A DNA stretch of 17,942 nt, taken from assembly GCA_947483545.1 (NCBI GenBank), contig CANKNP010000062.1, positions 1-17,942 on the forward strand. The letters are read 5' to 3'. Source of the DNA: Deltaproteobacteria bacterium (GTDB taxonomy: Bacteria; Myxococcota; UBA796; SXON01). Under the pieces are notes generated by a model. It was not told the DNA's origin. It worked only from the letters and a program-made list of their open reading frames with translations, and made no database searches. A program made the position numbers and the translations under genes. Of the stretch, positions 6,637-15,800 are shown in pieces; positions within the stretch are counted from its first letter, which is position 1, and every line of letters starts with the position of its first letter.

Positions 6637-6909
6637 GGAGCTTGGGACTACTGGGGGCTCGTCCCGACCCGAACGTTCAGGTTCACCGGCCCCGCGATCC
6701 CGGCAATCCAAGAACGCCTGGCCGTTCGCCCGGAGTTGCCCCGGGGAAGGCACGGTCTTGCAGCTCCCCGTCACCTCGACCTTTACGCCGAACCCGAGTT
6801 GCCCGCGGCCTCCCCCCTCCTCGCGGCCTGAAGGGCCGCGGGCTTGCCTTTCGGCGTCTGCGCAGGGTCAAGATTCGCGCACGTCACGAGGAACTCTGCG
6901 GGTAGTAGA
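6637..6909. other. Convergent intergenic region
   Basis: This separates the plus-strand metalloenzyme gene from the minus-strand L,D-transpeptidase gene, so it should hold the 3' ends of both transcripts. An open frame across it (6501-6905, plus) is Arg/Pro-rich and overlaps the metalloenzyme out of frame, so I treat it as spurious. The visible structure is the nested inverted repeat at 6801-6843. Confidence 0.6.
6801..6843 (+). terminator. Nested inverted repeat, candidate terminator between convergent genes
   Basis: GCCCGCGGCC (6801-6810) pairs perfectly with GGCCGCGGGC (6834-6843). A second copy of the inner part, CGCGGCC (6822-6828), can instead pair with GGCCGCG (6834-6840) across a 5-base loop. 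Two competing hairpins thus share one 3' arm. On the plus strand TTGCCTTTCGG follows, a weak U-tract, so termination of the 5078-6636 transcript is the simplest role. The structure also lies 67 bp past the stop of the minus-strand gene and could act on both. Confidence 0.5.
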
Positions 6910-7920
6910 TCAGAACAGCACGACCATCGTGCCCTCCTGGATCTCGGCGTAGATCGCGGGCGCGTCGTAGAGGTGCATGACGAGGCAGCCCCAGCTCATG
7001 CCGCGGGTGTCCGCATCGTCCCACTCGTAGGCCCAGCCGTGGATCCCGATGCCGCCGCCGAGCTTGGTCTTTTTGGTTGTCTCCTGCTTCTTACGCCAGG
7101 CGTTGGAGATCACGCGTTGCTCGTCCACGGTGATCCAGCCTTCGTCGGCAGCCCGCGCGGCGTCGAAGGCGTTGGGGTAGTTGACGCGCATCCAATAGCC
7201 GCCGAAGTACGCCGCAGATGGCCCGCCGAACACGCCGGACGCCTTCTGGGTGATGTAGTAGACGCCCTTGGGGCTGCGGTTGTCGCCCTGGCGCAACTTC
7301 TGGCCTTCGGCCTGCCCAAAGCCCATCTGGTAGCGGCCGACCTCGGCGCCGTCGCGGTAGAGGCGCATCGAATTGTCGTCGTGGCTGATGAGGGCGAGGC
7401 TCGGCTCCTCCTTCGGGACGGGGAGCGAACGCCGGGCGGCGACGAAGCTGGCGAGCGGCTCGTCGGTGCCTTCGAGCGTGAGCGTGATCTGGGTGCCGGT
7501 CGCCAGGGTCGCCCCGGAACCGACAGCCTTCTGCCCCTCCGGTGCGCCCGCCGTTTGCGCGACGTTGGGCGTGCCTCCGGCGACGGTCATCGTCAAGGTT
7601 CGAAGCTCGAAGTTCTCGTACCAACTGTGGTGGATGTGCAGCGTGGTGCCGTCAATCTCCACGATCCCGGGGGCCATCGCCCGGATGGCGCGGGGAGCGG
7701 CGGCGGTCCAACAGGTCGGACCGCAAGAGGTCCAGCCGGAATCCAACGGGGCGACGAAACCGGCGGCGACCGGAAACGGCGCGGTCAGGAACGCGTCGAA
7801 GACATCGATGGGGGGCGCGTCCGCGGGCTCGGAGGGCGCCTTCTGGATGGCGGCGGAGGCGTGCTCGACGGCATCCGCCCGGGGGAGATCACAGCCGAGG
7901 AGGAAGAGGAGGGGCAGCAT
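6910..7920 (-). CDS. L,D-transpeptidase (YkuD/YafK-type) lipoprotein with degenerate LytM-like N-terminal region
   Basis: 336 residues beginning MLPLLFLLGC, a short lipoprotein signal. The C-terminal half (about 173-336) is a YkuD L,D-transpeptidase: an N-terminal ALISHDDNSMRLYRDGAEVGRYQMGFG strand pair, SPKGVYYIT, then IGIHGW (His 294) and SWGCLVM with catalytic Cys 312. The residue before GC is Trp instead of the usual His, a variation of the S/T-H-G-C motif. Such enzymes form meso-diaminopimelate crosslinks or attach or release lipoproteins at peptidoglycan. The N-terminal half (about 50-150), with AMAPGIVEI, LHIHHSWYEN and a final AVGSGATLATGTQI, resembles an M23/LytM fold that lacks the normal zinc ligands; this part is a weaker inference. 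The start overlaps the end of rsmG by 32 bp, so it probably ends the rsmG operon. Confidence 0.87.
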   Translation of the reverse strand: MLPLLFLLGCDLPRADAVEHASAAIQKAPSEPADAPPIDVFDAFLTAPFPVAAGFVAPLDSGWTSCGPTCWTAAAPRAIRAMAPGIVEIDGTTLHIHHSWYENFELRTLTMTVAGGTPNVAQTAGAPEGQKAVGSGATLATGTQITLTLEGTDEPLASFVAARRSLPVPKEEPSLALISHDDNSMRLYRDGAEVGRYQMGFGQAEGQKLRQGDNRSPKGVYYITQKASGVFGGPSAAYFGGYWMRVNYPNAFDAARAADEGWITVDEQRVISNAWRKKQETTKKTKLGGGIGIHGWAYEWDDADTRGMSWGCLVMHLYDAPAIYAEIQEGTMVVLF

Positions 7921-8491
7921 GGGGGTTTGGACAACCGGCCATGGGAGCGGTTCCCAGTCCCAAAACCACCACCCGCCTCCCCTTCCCTTCGACCTCGTAC
8001 CTCCGATCCGCCAGGACCTTGAACCCCTCCGCCCCCGGCGGCTCCTCTTTCGCGAGCATCAGCACCAGGCTTCCCCCCGGCGCCAGCAGCCTCCTCGCCA
8101 GCACGACCACCTCCGCCGGCGCCCGAAACGCCCGGCTGATCATGCCGTCCCAGCCCCCCGCCAGCTTGTCCGCATCTCCACAATGAACCACCGCATTTGC
8201 CAGCTTCGCCTCGCCCAGCACCACCTCCAGGAACGCGGCGCGCTTCTCCCGCCGCTCGACGAGCGTGACCTGTGCTTCAGGGTAGCGCGCCGCGAGCGCG
8301 ATCCCGGGGAACCCCGCCCCCGAGCCCAGATCCAGCCAGCGACCGACACAGTCGAGCCCCGCGACCGCCTCGTCCGCGTCCAAAAAGTGAGGTTCGAGCG
8401 GGCCGGGCCCGACCAGATCCATCGAGCGGCGCCAGGATTCGAGCACCCGGCGGTGCGCGGCCAGGGCGAAGGCCACGTCCGGCGGGGTCAC
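7889..8491 (-). CDS. rsmG: 16S rRNA (guanine(527)-N7)-methyltransferase RsmG
   Basis: Exactly 200 residues with a GTG start at 8491 that overlaps the TGA of the preceding membrane-protein gene (GTGA), which fixes the start and implies coupling. The Rossmann-fold S-adenosylmethionine motif DLGSGAGFPGIALA lies at 54-67, followed by the VTLVERREKRAAFLEVV strand-helix (75-91), SRAF (119-122) and a late LAPGGSLVLMLAKE strand. RsmG (GidB) methylates N7 of G527 in 16S rRNA of the small subunit; loss gives low-level streptomycin resistance in several bacteria. The N-terminal H..DS-type helix is diverged (EPHFLDADE). In many genomes it sits beside mnmG and parAB near the origin; here it lies among envelope genes. 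The C-terminal 20 residues are Pro-rich and overlap the next gene. Confidence 0.85.
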   Translation of the reverse strand: MTPPDVAFALAAHRRVLESWRRSMDLVGPGPLEPHFLDADEAVAGLDCVGRWLDLGSGAGFPGIALAARYPEAQVTLVERREKRAAFLEVVLGEAKLANAVVHCGDADKLAGGWDGMISRAFRAPAEVVVLARRLLAPGGSLVLMLAKEEPPGAEGFKVLADRRYEVEGKGRRVVVLGLGTAPMAGCPNPHAAPPLPPRL

Positions 8492-8856
8492 TGGATCCGG
8501 TAGGCCTGGCGCACGCTGGGCCGAAGCAAGCCGACGAGCACGAGCGCGCCGATGGGAAAGCAGCAGCTTGGCAGGTACATCAACCCGATCACGATGCCGG
8601 CGTACCAGGACCACTTCGACCCGTTCGCGAGCGCGTTCGCCACAACGAAGTTGAAAATCGCGCACACCGCCGTGAACAAGAAGAACACGATGGCGACGAG
8701 GATCGCGACGACCTGCGGCATGTCGGGCGAGTACCACCGGTAACTGCCGGCGCAGCCGAGGATCAGGTACACAAAGCCACAGATCCAGAGGAACGCCCGA
8801 GACCCGGAGAGGAGCCCGTCGTTGTTGACGATGGTTGCGCGGTCGAAGTCGTCCAT
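8488..8856 (-). CDS. Small multi-pass membrane protein, unknown function
   Basis: 122 residues from ATG 8856, chosen over a TTG 20 codons upstream because GGAAGG lies about 9 bases before the ATG and the product then begins with a short hydrophilic MDDFDRATIVNNDG segment. Three or four hydrophobic stretches follow (about 21-42, 46-76, 80-112), with the third Gly/Pro/Cys-rich (LPSCCFPIGALVLVGLL). The tail RPSVRQAYRIQ is basic and probably cytoplasmic. I do not recognise the family. It starts 56 bp after the glucan-synthase fragment and its stop overlaps the start of rsmG, so it is likely the first or second cistron of the rsmG message. Confidence 0.75.
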   Translation of the reverse strand: MDDFDRATIVNNDGLLSGSRAFLWICGFVYLILGCAGSYRWYSPDMPQVVAILVAIVFFLFTAVCAIFNFVVANALANGSKWSWYAGIVIGLMYLPSCCFPIGALVLVGLLRPSVRQAYRIQ

Positions 8857-8912
8857 GATCCAGTGCCTTCCGAGGGGAGTATAGCCGGGGAAGGGCGAAT
8901 CGGCACCGCAGC

Positions 8913-9893
8913 TCAAGCCAGCCAGACCTCCACCTGGTGCACCCGCCCGTCATCTACCAGCGGGACGCAGGCTGCGACGGGATCGTAGGTGGTGCCATCC
9001 ATCGTGACCGTCTGCACGCCCCGCTGTACGCCCGCGGGGTTGCGAACGACGATGTCGTAGCGGGCCGCCCCACGTTTCACCGTCACTTCGAATTTCGGCC
9101 AACTCGCCGGGATACACGGGCAGAAATGGAGCTTGTCCCCGCGGACGCGCACCCCGAGGATCCACTCCAGGCCGGTCCGATACATCCAGGGAGCCGACCC
9201 GGTGTACCAGGTCCACCCTCCCCGTCCGACCTGCGCGCCCGCGCCGTACACATCCGCGGCGATCACGTAGGGCTCGGCCTTGTAGCGCTGCAGGGCGGCG
9301 CGCGACGCGGTCCGGAGGATCGGGTTGAGCATGGCAAAGAGCTCCCCGGCCTTGGTCCCCTCCCCCAGCTCGGCGAACGCCATCACCGTCCAGAGCGCCG
9401 CGTGGGTGTACTGCCCGCCGTTTTCGCGGACACCGGGCAGATAGCCCTTGATGTAGCCCGGATCCTGTGGGGTCCGGTCGAACGGCGGGGTCAAGAGCAG
9501 GATCACGCCGTCCGCGCGCCGGACCAGGTGCTCATCGACCGCGGCCATCGCCCGCTGAGCGCGGTCCGGGCTCCCCGCGTGGGACAACACCGCCCAGGAC
9601 TGCGCGATCGCGTCGATCCGGCATTCGATGTTGGCGGCGGATCCCAAGGGCTGCCCATCGTCCAGGTAAGCCCGCCGGTACCAGTGGCCGTCCCAGCCTT
9701 CCGCCTCTACTGCGAGACGAAGCGCGGTTGTGTGCACCCGCCAGGCGGTCGCGCGAAGCAGATCGCCGCGGCCCTCCGCGATGGGAATCCACAGATCCAA
9801 CGTGGCGATCAGGAACCAGGCCAGCCACACACTCTCGCCCTGGCCGCGGTTTCCGACCCGGTTCATGCCGTCGTTCCAGTCGCCCCCCCCCAT
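8913..9893 (-). pseudogene. C-terminal GH94 phosphorylase part of cyclic glucan synthase, severed
   Basis: 326 codons starting directly at the GH94 active-site motif MGGGDWNDGMN (catalytic Asp within DWND). It continues with GESVWLAWFL, GYIKGYLPGVRENGGQYTHAALW, GWTWYTGSAPWMYRTGLEWILGVR and a C-terminal IPASWPKFEV beta segment: a good match to the last third of NdvB/Cgs proteins. It cannot be an intact phosphorylase, because the GH94 N-terminal beta-sandwich and the first helices of the (alpha/alpha)6 barrel are absent. Its ATG shares one base with the TGA of the upstream part (TGATG). Reading back in this frame gives GPPL before the Met, close to the family's GLPL, so the homology extends into the other reading frame. 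That points to an out-of-frame deletion rather than a real separate gene. Re-initiation could still make the fragment. Confidence 0.8.
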
Positions 9894-12800
9894 CAGCGGA
9901 GGACCTGCTCGGAGATGGAGCCATCCCGGGCGTCGATCACCACGCGGGCGGCTGTGAGGAGGAGGTCCCGCTCCGTCGGGGGCAACACGTCCCCTCGGAT
10001 CAGGTGGACCCCGTTCTCCAGCCCGGCGAAATGACTGGACCGGATGAGGCCGTCGAGCTGGCTCTGGAGCGCGAACGCGACCTCGTGGACGTAGGAGTGG
10101 ACCTCGTCGTTGAGGATGACCAGATCAATCGTGAGGCCCTTCATCCGCCAATAGCAATGCGCGTGTACGAGCTGCCGAACGAACTCGCGGTCTTCGACTG
10201 CCGTGATGCGGCCCAGCAGAATGGGGCGATCCCCCGAGATCCCGAGCCGCCACAGCGCGGACTGCCCAAGGTGATTGCGGGCGAGGATCGCCTTCGGGGC
10301 GCGCATGGTGGGGCCCGCGTAGAGGATGCGCGAGGCGAGCCGTTGGTAGAGCTGCGCCTCTTCCGGATCGATGCCGAGGTGGCGGAGCTGCACCTGAGAG
10401 TGCGTCCAGGCCTGCCCCAGCGTACGGCCGAAGATCCCGCCGTCGCGGTACGCGTCGCAGAGCGCGAGCAGGCGCCCACGATCCGCGCCGACGAGCGTCG
10501 TGAACGTGAGCTGCACCTTCTGGCCGGGGGCGAGCGTGACCCTGCGCCGAAGGCTGAAGATCGGGTCGAGCACGGCGCCGACGGTGTTGGAGAGGGGATG
10601 GCCGTCCAAGATGGCGGCGGCGGTCCGCGCTGTCCGGCCGCGGCCGATGAACCGCGCGCGATCCGTCTCGAACTGCACGCCGGAGGCACCCCCCGAGCGC
10701 ACGGTCGAGAGATGCGCAGCCCATACGCGGGCTTCCGTGGATGACCGAGGCCGCCGGGAGGCGAACAACGCCTCGACGCCCGGCTCGTACTCGGTCTCGA
10801 CAAACAGGTTCGAGAACGCGGGATGCGCGGCATCGGCGCTGTCTGGCGCGAGCACGACCTCGGCGTAGGACGTCACGTCCAGCGTCCGAACCCGGAGGCC
10901 GTGGTTGATCAGCGTGACCTGGCGGACCTCAGCGTCGTCCTCCGACGAGACGACCACGTCCAGCAGCGTCGAGATCGACCCATCCCTCCGGTGAATCTCG
11001 ACGTGGTGCTCGTGAAACAGCGCCTCGTAACTGTCCGCTTCCAACCCCACAGGTTGGTGCCCTGCCGACCAGACCTTGCCGCTCACGACATCGCGCACGT
11101 AGACAAAGCTGCCCCAGGCGTCCAGGGTCTCGTCCTCGCGCCAGCGGGTCACCGCCAGGCCTTTCCAAAGGCTCTGGCCGGCGCCTGCGGCGGTAAAGGC
11201 GACCGAATAGCGGCCGTTGGAGAGCTGATGGGTCGCGGGGAGCGGATCGTGCGGCGAGCTGAACCGGCGGAGGACGGGCGGCACCACCTCGCGAATGTGC
11301 AGGTGCATCGACTCCTCTTCGGTGTGCAGCGCCGCCGGCAGCCCCACGTTTCGGGGCGTGCGTTCGTGGAGCAGGAGCTCGGTCGCCTGCACCATCGGAG
11401 AGGCGTGAAAGCGCCTGCGCGTCGAGAACCGTCCGGCGGGGCCACCCACGACGTTGCACAGCGCTACGATGGACATGCCCTGGTGATGCGCAAAGTAGGC
11501 CTTGACCACCGCCGAGCGCACGCCCTCGGGCAGGCGAGCGGCGGTGTAGTCCACCGATTCGTACAACCCAAAGCGCCCGCTGGCCCCCGCGGCAGCGAGG
11601 CATTGCAGGTTCTTGCGGGCGGCGACCGGGTCGATCATCGCCGCGAGCGCCGTCGCGTAGGGCGCGACCACGAGATCGCCCGCCAGCCCCCGCTTGAGCC
11701 CGAGCCCGCTCACCCCGAAGGGGGCGTACTGGTAGGTGAGCGCCAGATCCCGGGCGTTATACACTGATTCTGAGATGCCCCAGGGCACACCACGATCTGC
11801 GCCGTAGCGAATCTGACGGGCGACGACGATGCGGTCCGTCTGGGCGAGCAAGCTCCGCTCCGGCACGGACATGACCAGCTCGGGCATCAGGTACTCGAAC
11901 ATCGAGCCGGACCAGGAGACCAGCGCGCTGCCGGCGCCAATGGGCGTGAGCCGGCGACCCAGCCGGAACCAGTGGTCCGCGGCCACGTCCCCCCTCGCGA
12001 TGGCGACGAAGCTCGCGAGGCGGCACTCCGACGCGAGCAGATCGTACGAGGCCTTGTCGAGCCGCCGATCCTCGACGTTGTACCCGATGGAGAAGAGCCG
12101 CTTGACAGGATCGTAGAGGGCCTTCCAGTCCACCCCCATCGCCAGGCGCTCGGCGCGCTCAGCGAGGCGCTTCAGCTGGGCAGGCATGGGGCCCTCGTGC
12201 TGGCCCAGGAGGAACGGCGATTCGTCCCCGTCCGCTGCTCCGTGGTCCCGCGCGTGCCCGAGGATCGCGGCGCGCACCACCGAGGCCCACTCCCGAACCA
12301 GCACGTAGGCCTCTCCGCCCCGTTCTTGGGAGAGCGCATCGGCCGTGTCCACCAGCACTTCCGCGGCCAGACTGAGCGCTATCCAGACATCCTCCCGAGG
12401 CGCGCTGTTCAGCAGGCCCGCGATCTCTGCGGCGCTCTCGTCGAGCTGCGCGCGGCGCACCGAGCCCCCTCGCCGGTCGCCCGCCGTCGCGCCGATCGCG
12501 TCCTGGGTGATCGCGAGCGCATCACCGATTCCTGCGAATGCACGTGAAATATTCGGTGTGTAGCTTGATAGTTCCAGGCAGGCTTGCTGAAGCGCGATCA
12601 GGTGGCCGGCCAGGTTCCCGCTGTCCACGGTCGAGAGGTAGCGGGGGGGCAGCGGCGCGAGCGTCTGGGTGTCGTACCAGTTGTACAGGTGGCCAAGGTG
12701 CCGCTCCATGCTCTCGACCGTGGTCAACGTCCGGTCCACGCGCTCGACGAACGCCCGCGTGCCAAGCCAGCCGAAGTCGTGGGCGGAGACCGCGGAGAGC

Positions 12801-15800
12801 AGGTACAGCCCGATGTTGGTGGGGGAGGTCCGATGCGCGAGCACCGGGGCGGGATCCTCCTGGAAGTTGTCCGGAGGCAGGTGGTGATCGGCCTCGGTGA
12901 CGAAGGCCTCAAAATAGCGCCAGGTGCGGCGGGCGGTGAGGCGAAGCTCCCGAACCCCGGCGGCGTCGAGCCGGGACCGGGCGGGGGGGCGGGCGGGCCT
13001 GCTGATCCAGGAGGCGAGCGCCGGCGAGACGACCCAGAGCACGGCGAAAGGGCTGGCGATGAAGAATGCATGGGGAGCGGCGGAGACGACCGTGAGAAGC
13101 GCCAGGATCGTGACGCCGATGGAGCGCGCCATCTGGAGCTGAAACGACCTCAGCCCCTTCTGGGCGCCCAGACGCACCTGCTCCGCCGTCACCCACTCGA
13201 GCAGTCGGACCTCCCCGAACGTGCCACGACCAAAGTTACGAATCGCGAGGCGACTCAAGGTTCGGATCACCGCGTCTGCCATCTGAAAGGCCTGCTCGGG
13301 CAGCAGGGCCACCGCCAGACCGCCCCGCAACAGGGCCGCGCCGAGATCGGCAACGATCCCTTGGAAAAAGCCGCGGAGCGCAACGCCTCGGGGGGGGCTG
13401 AGCGACTCCAGGAAGACCGGCAGGACCAGCGGGATCAGCATGGTGGCGCCGACAAAACACGTCCAGATCCACGGCCGACCGTCGGGCAGCAGCCAGGCCG
13501 CGAGCAACGTAGCGAGGCTCAACGGAGCCACCAGGGTCCGCCGGAGGTTGTCGAGCAGCTTCCAGCGTCCAATCACGGGAAACGGGGCGCTGGCCCAGAG
13601 CCAGGGCAGGAGCTGCCAATCGCCCCGCGCCCAACGATGCTGACGCGCCGCCGCGACCTGGTAGTGGGCGGGAAAGCTCTCGTAAAGCTCCACGTCCGAG
13701 ATCAGACCGGCGCGGGCATGCAGGCCTTCGAACAGGTCGTGGGACAACATCGTGTTCTCGGGCACGCGCCCTTCCAGCGAGCGCTCGAACGCGTCGATGT
13801 CGTAGATCCCCTTGCCGATGTAGCTGCCCTCGTCGAACAGGTCCTGGTAGACGTCCGAGACGGCGAACGCGTAGGGATCGAGGCCCGCCGGCCCCGCATA
13901 GAGACGCTGGGCGAGGGTACCCTCCCCGGTCTCCGGGAGCGTGGGGGTGATGCGCGGTTGGAGGATGCCGTAGCCTTCGACGACGCAGCCGGACACGGGG
14001 TCAAACACCGCGCGGTTCAGCGGGTGCGCGATGGCGCCGACCAGCCTACGGGCCACGCCACGCGGGAGCCGGGTGTCCGAGTCCAGCGTGATCACGTAGC
14101 GGACGCGAAGCGCGGTCAGGTCGATGGCAGAATCGAGTTGGAGGAACGTGGTGTCCTTGGCGCCGCGGAGCAGCCGGTTCAGCTCGTGCAGCTTGCCACG
14201 CTTGCGCTCCCAGCCCATCCATCGGCCCTCGCGCGGGTTCCAGCGCCGCCCGCGGTGAAGGACCAGGAACCGAGCCCCATGTCGAGCGTTCAGCGCGTCG
14301 ATTCCCTCGCGGGCGAGCGTGTGCAGGGCATCGTCGGCGGGGCTCCGCTCCACCTGCGCGTCCGCCCAGTCGGAGACCAACGCAAACCAGAGCTCCCCAT
14401 CGTCGTTCGCCAGGAAGTGGACCTCCAGCCGCTCCAGCAGCGCGTGGACCTCAGCCTCGTCCGTCAGGATTGTCGGCACCACGACCATGGTCCGGAGCTC
14501 CGGAGGGACGCCCGCCAGCAGCTCAAGGCGGGGCAGCCTCCGCGGGCCGCAGCAGCGCGCGACGAGCCGGTTGACCAGCCCGACCGCCAGCTCAGAGGCT
14601 GGGATCAACGCCAGGAGTCCGAGCGTGATCAGCTCGAATGCCGGGGCGAGGTGCTCGGCAGCGAGGGCGAGCGGCATAGCCAGGACCGCCGTCGTCGTCA
14701 GGGCGAGCGTCCCGAGGTAGCCGAGCGTCGGGCTGATGGGGATGGCCCGGCGGAAGCGCTCCCAAACCGTCGGCCGGTACCCGATCTCCGTTTTGAGCGC
14801 GTCGAGCCCCGTGGACAGCAGGCTGTACCCAACGTCGGATGTGCGAGCGCCCTCGGAGGTCTGTGCCTTCTCCCACGCCAACCTTCCGATGGCCTCTTCC
14901 GTCCAGGTGGATCGCCGCGCCAACGCCTCTACCGCGTGCCGGTACTGATCCCGGGTCGCGAAGTCCACCGGGGAGGACAGCGCCGGGCGCGCCCCCGCGA
15001 CCGACCCCCGCAGCGCCGCCTCCAACAGGCTCACCTCTTCCACGAACTCCGCCCAGTCCACGCCGGAGATCGCGCGCATGCTCGTGATTCCGTCTCGCAC
15101 GGGGCCCTGCATCGCGGCGAGCTGCAGATGCTCCTCCCGAACGACGTCCTCCGCCGTCGTGCCTTGACCTGCCAGATGTGTGTCCAACCACTGGAGCCCC
15201 GGCGTGGTCACCGGATCCTGGTCCCGGAGGCGTTGAAGGAGCTGGACTGCGAACGCGGCCGTCAGCGGGGCACCCGCCATGCTGCTCAGGCGGCGCCGGC
15301 TCCGGCCCGCCTTGCCGGGGTCGAGGAGCTCGTCCGCGACGACGTCCGCGAGCGCGCGCTCCGAGCGGCGCAGCATGATCGAGTCACCAAGCCTGCGAAG
15401 GTTCTCGATGAGCACGAGTCGGAGCGAGATCGCGATGGCCCAAAGCTCGCCGATGGTGAGCGGCTGAGCGGGCTGGTAGGCCCGCACGAACCTCCGCAGA
15501 CTGTCCAGGTCAAACCGACTGTCGGTGTGCTCCACGTAGGCCCAGGCGAGCGCGTAGACGCGGGGGTAGCCGGCCTGCTCGCCCATCGCGAGCTTGGGGA
15601 GCTCCCAGTAGAACCCTGGTGGGAGATCCTCCTCGATCTCGCGGAGCTGGTCCTCGACCAGGCCAAAGTTGTCGATCAGCCACTCCCCCGTCGGTGGGAT
15701 GGGCAACCCGTCGCGCGCGTCCCCGGCGATGACGCGGGATGCGTAGAACAATGCCCGACGATTGTCCTGAAGTCGGGACAGAACGGGGCGACCCCGGTGC

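Noticed and set aside
6501..6905. Possible small gene after the metalloenzyme
   Set aside because: Most of it overlaps the metalloenzyme in another frame. The unique part is Arg/Pro-rich low complexity with no ribosome-binding site.
8857..8916. Longer start (TTG at 8916) for the small membrane protein
   Set aside because: It lacks a ribosome-binding site and would overlap the stop of the upstream fragment. The ATG at 8856 has GGAAGG at good spacing.
9883..9895. Programmed ribosomal frameshift at the G9 tract joining the two glucan synthase parts
   Set aside because: The TGA is upstream of the G-run, and about 500 residues of the family are missing, so frameshifting could not restore a normal protein.
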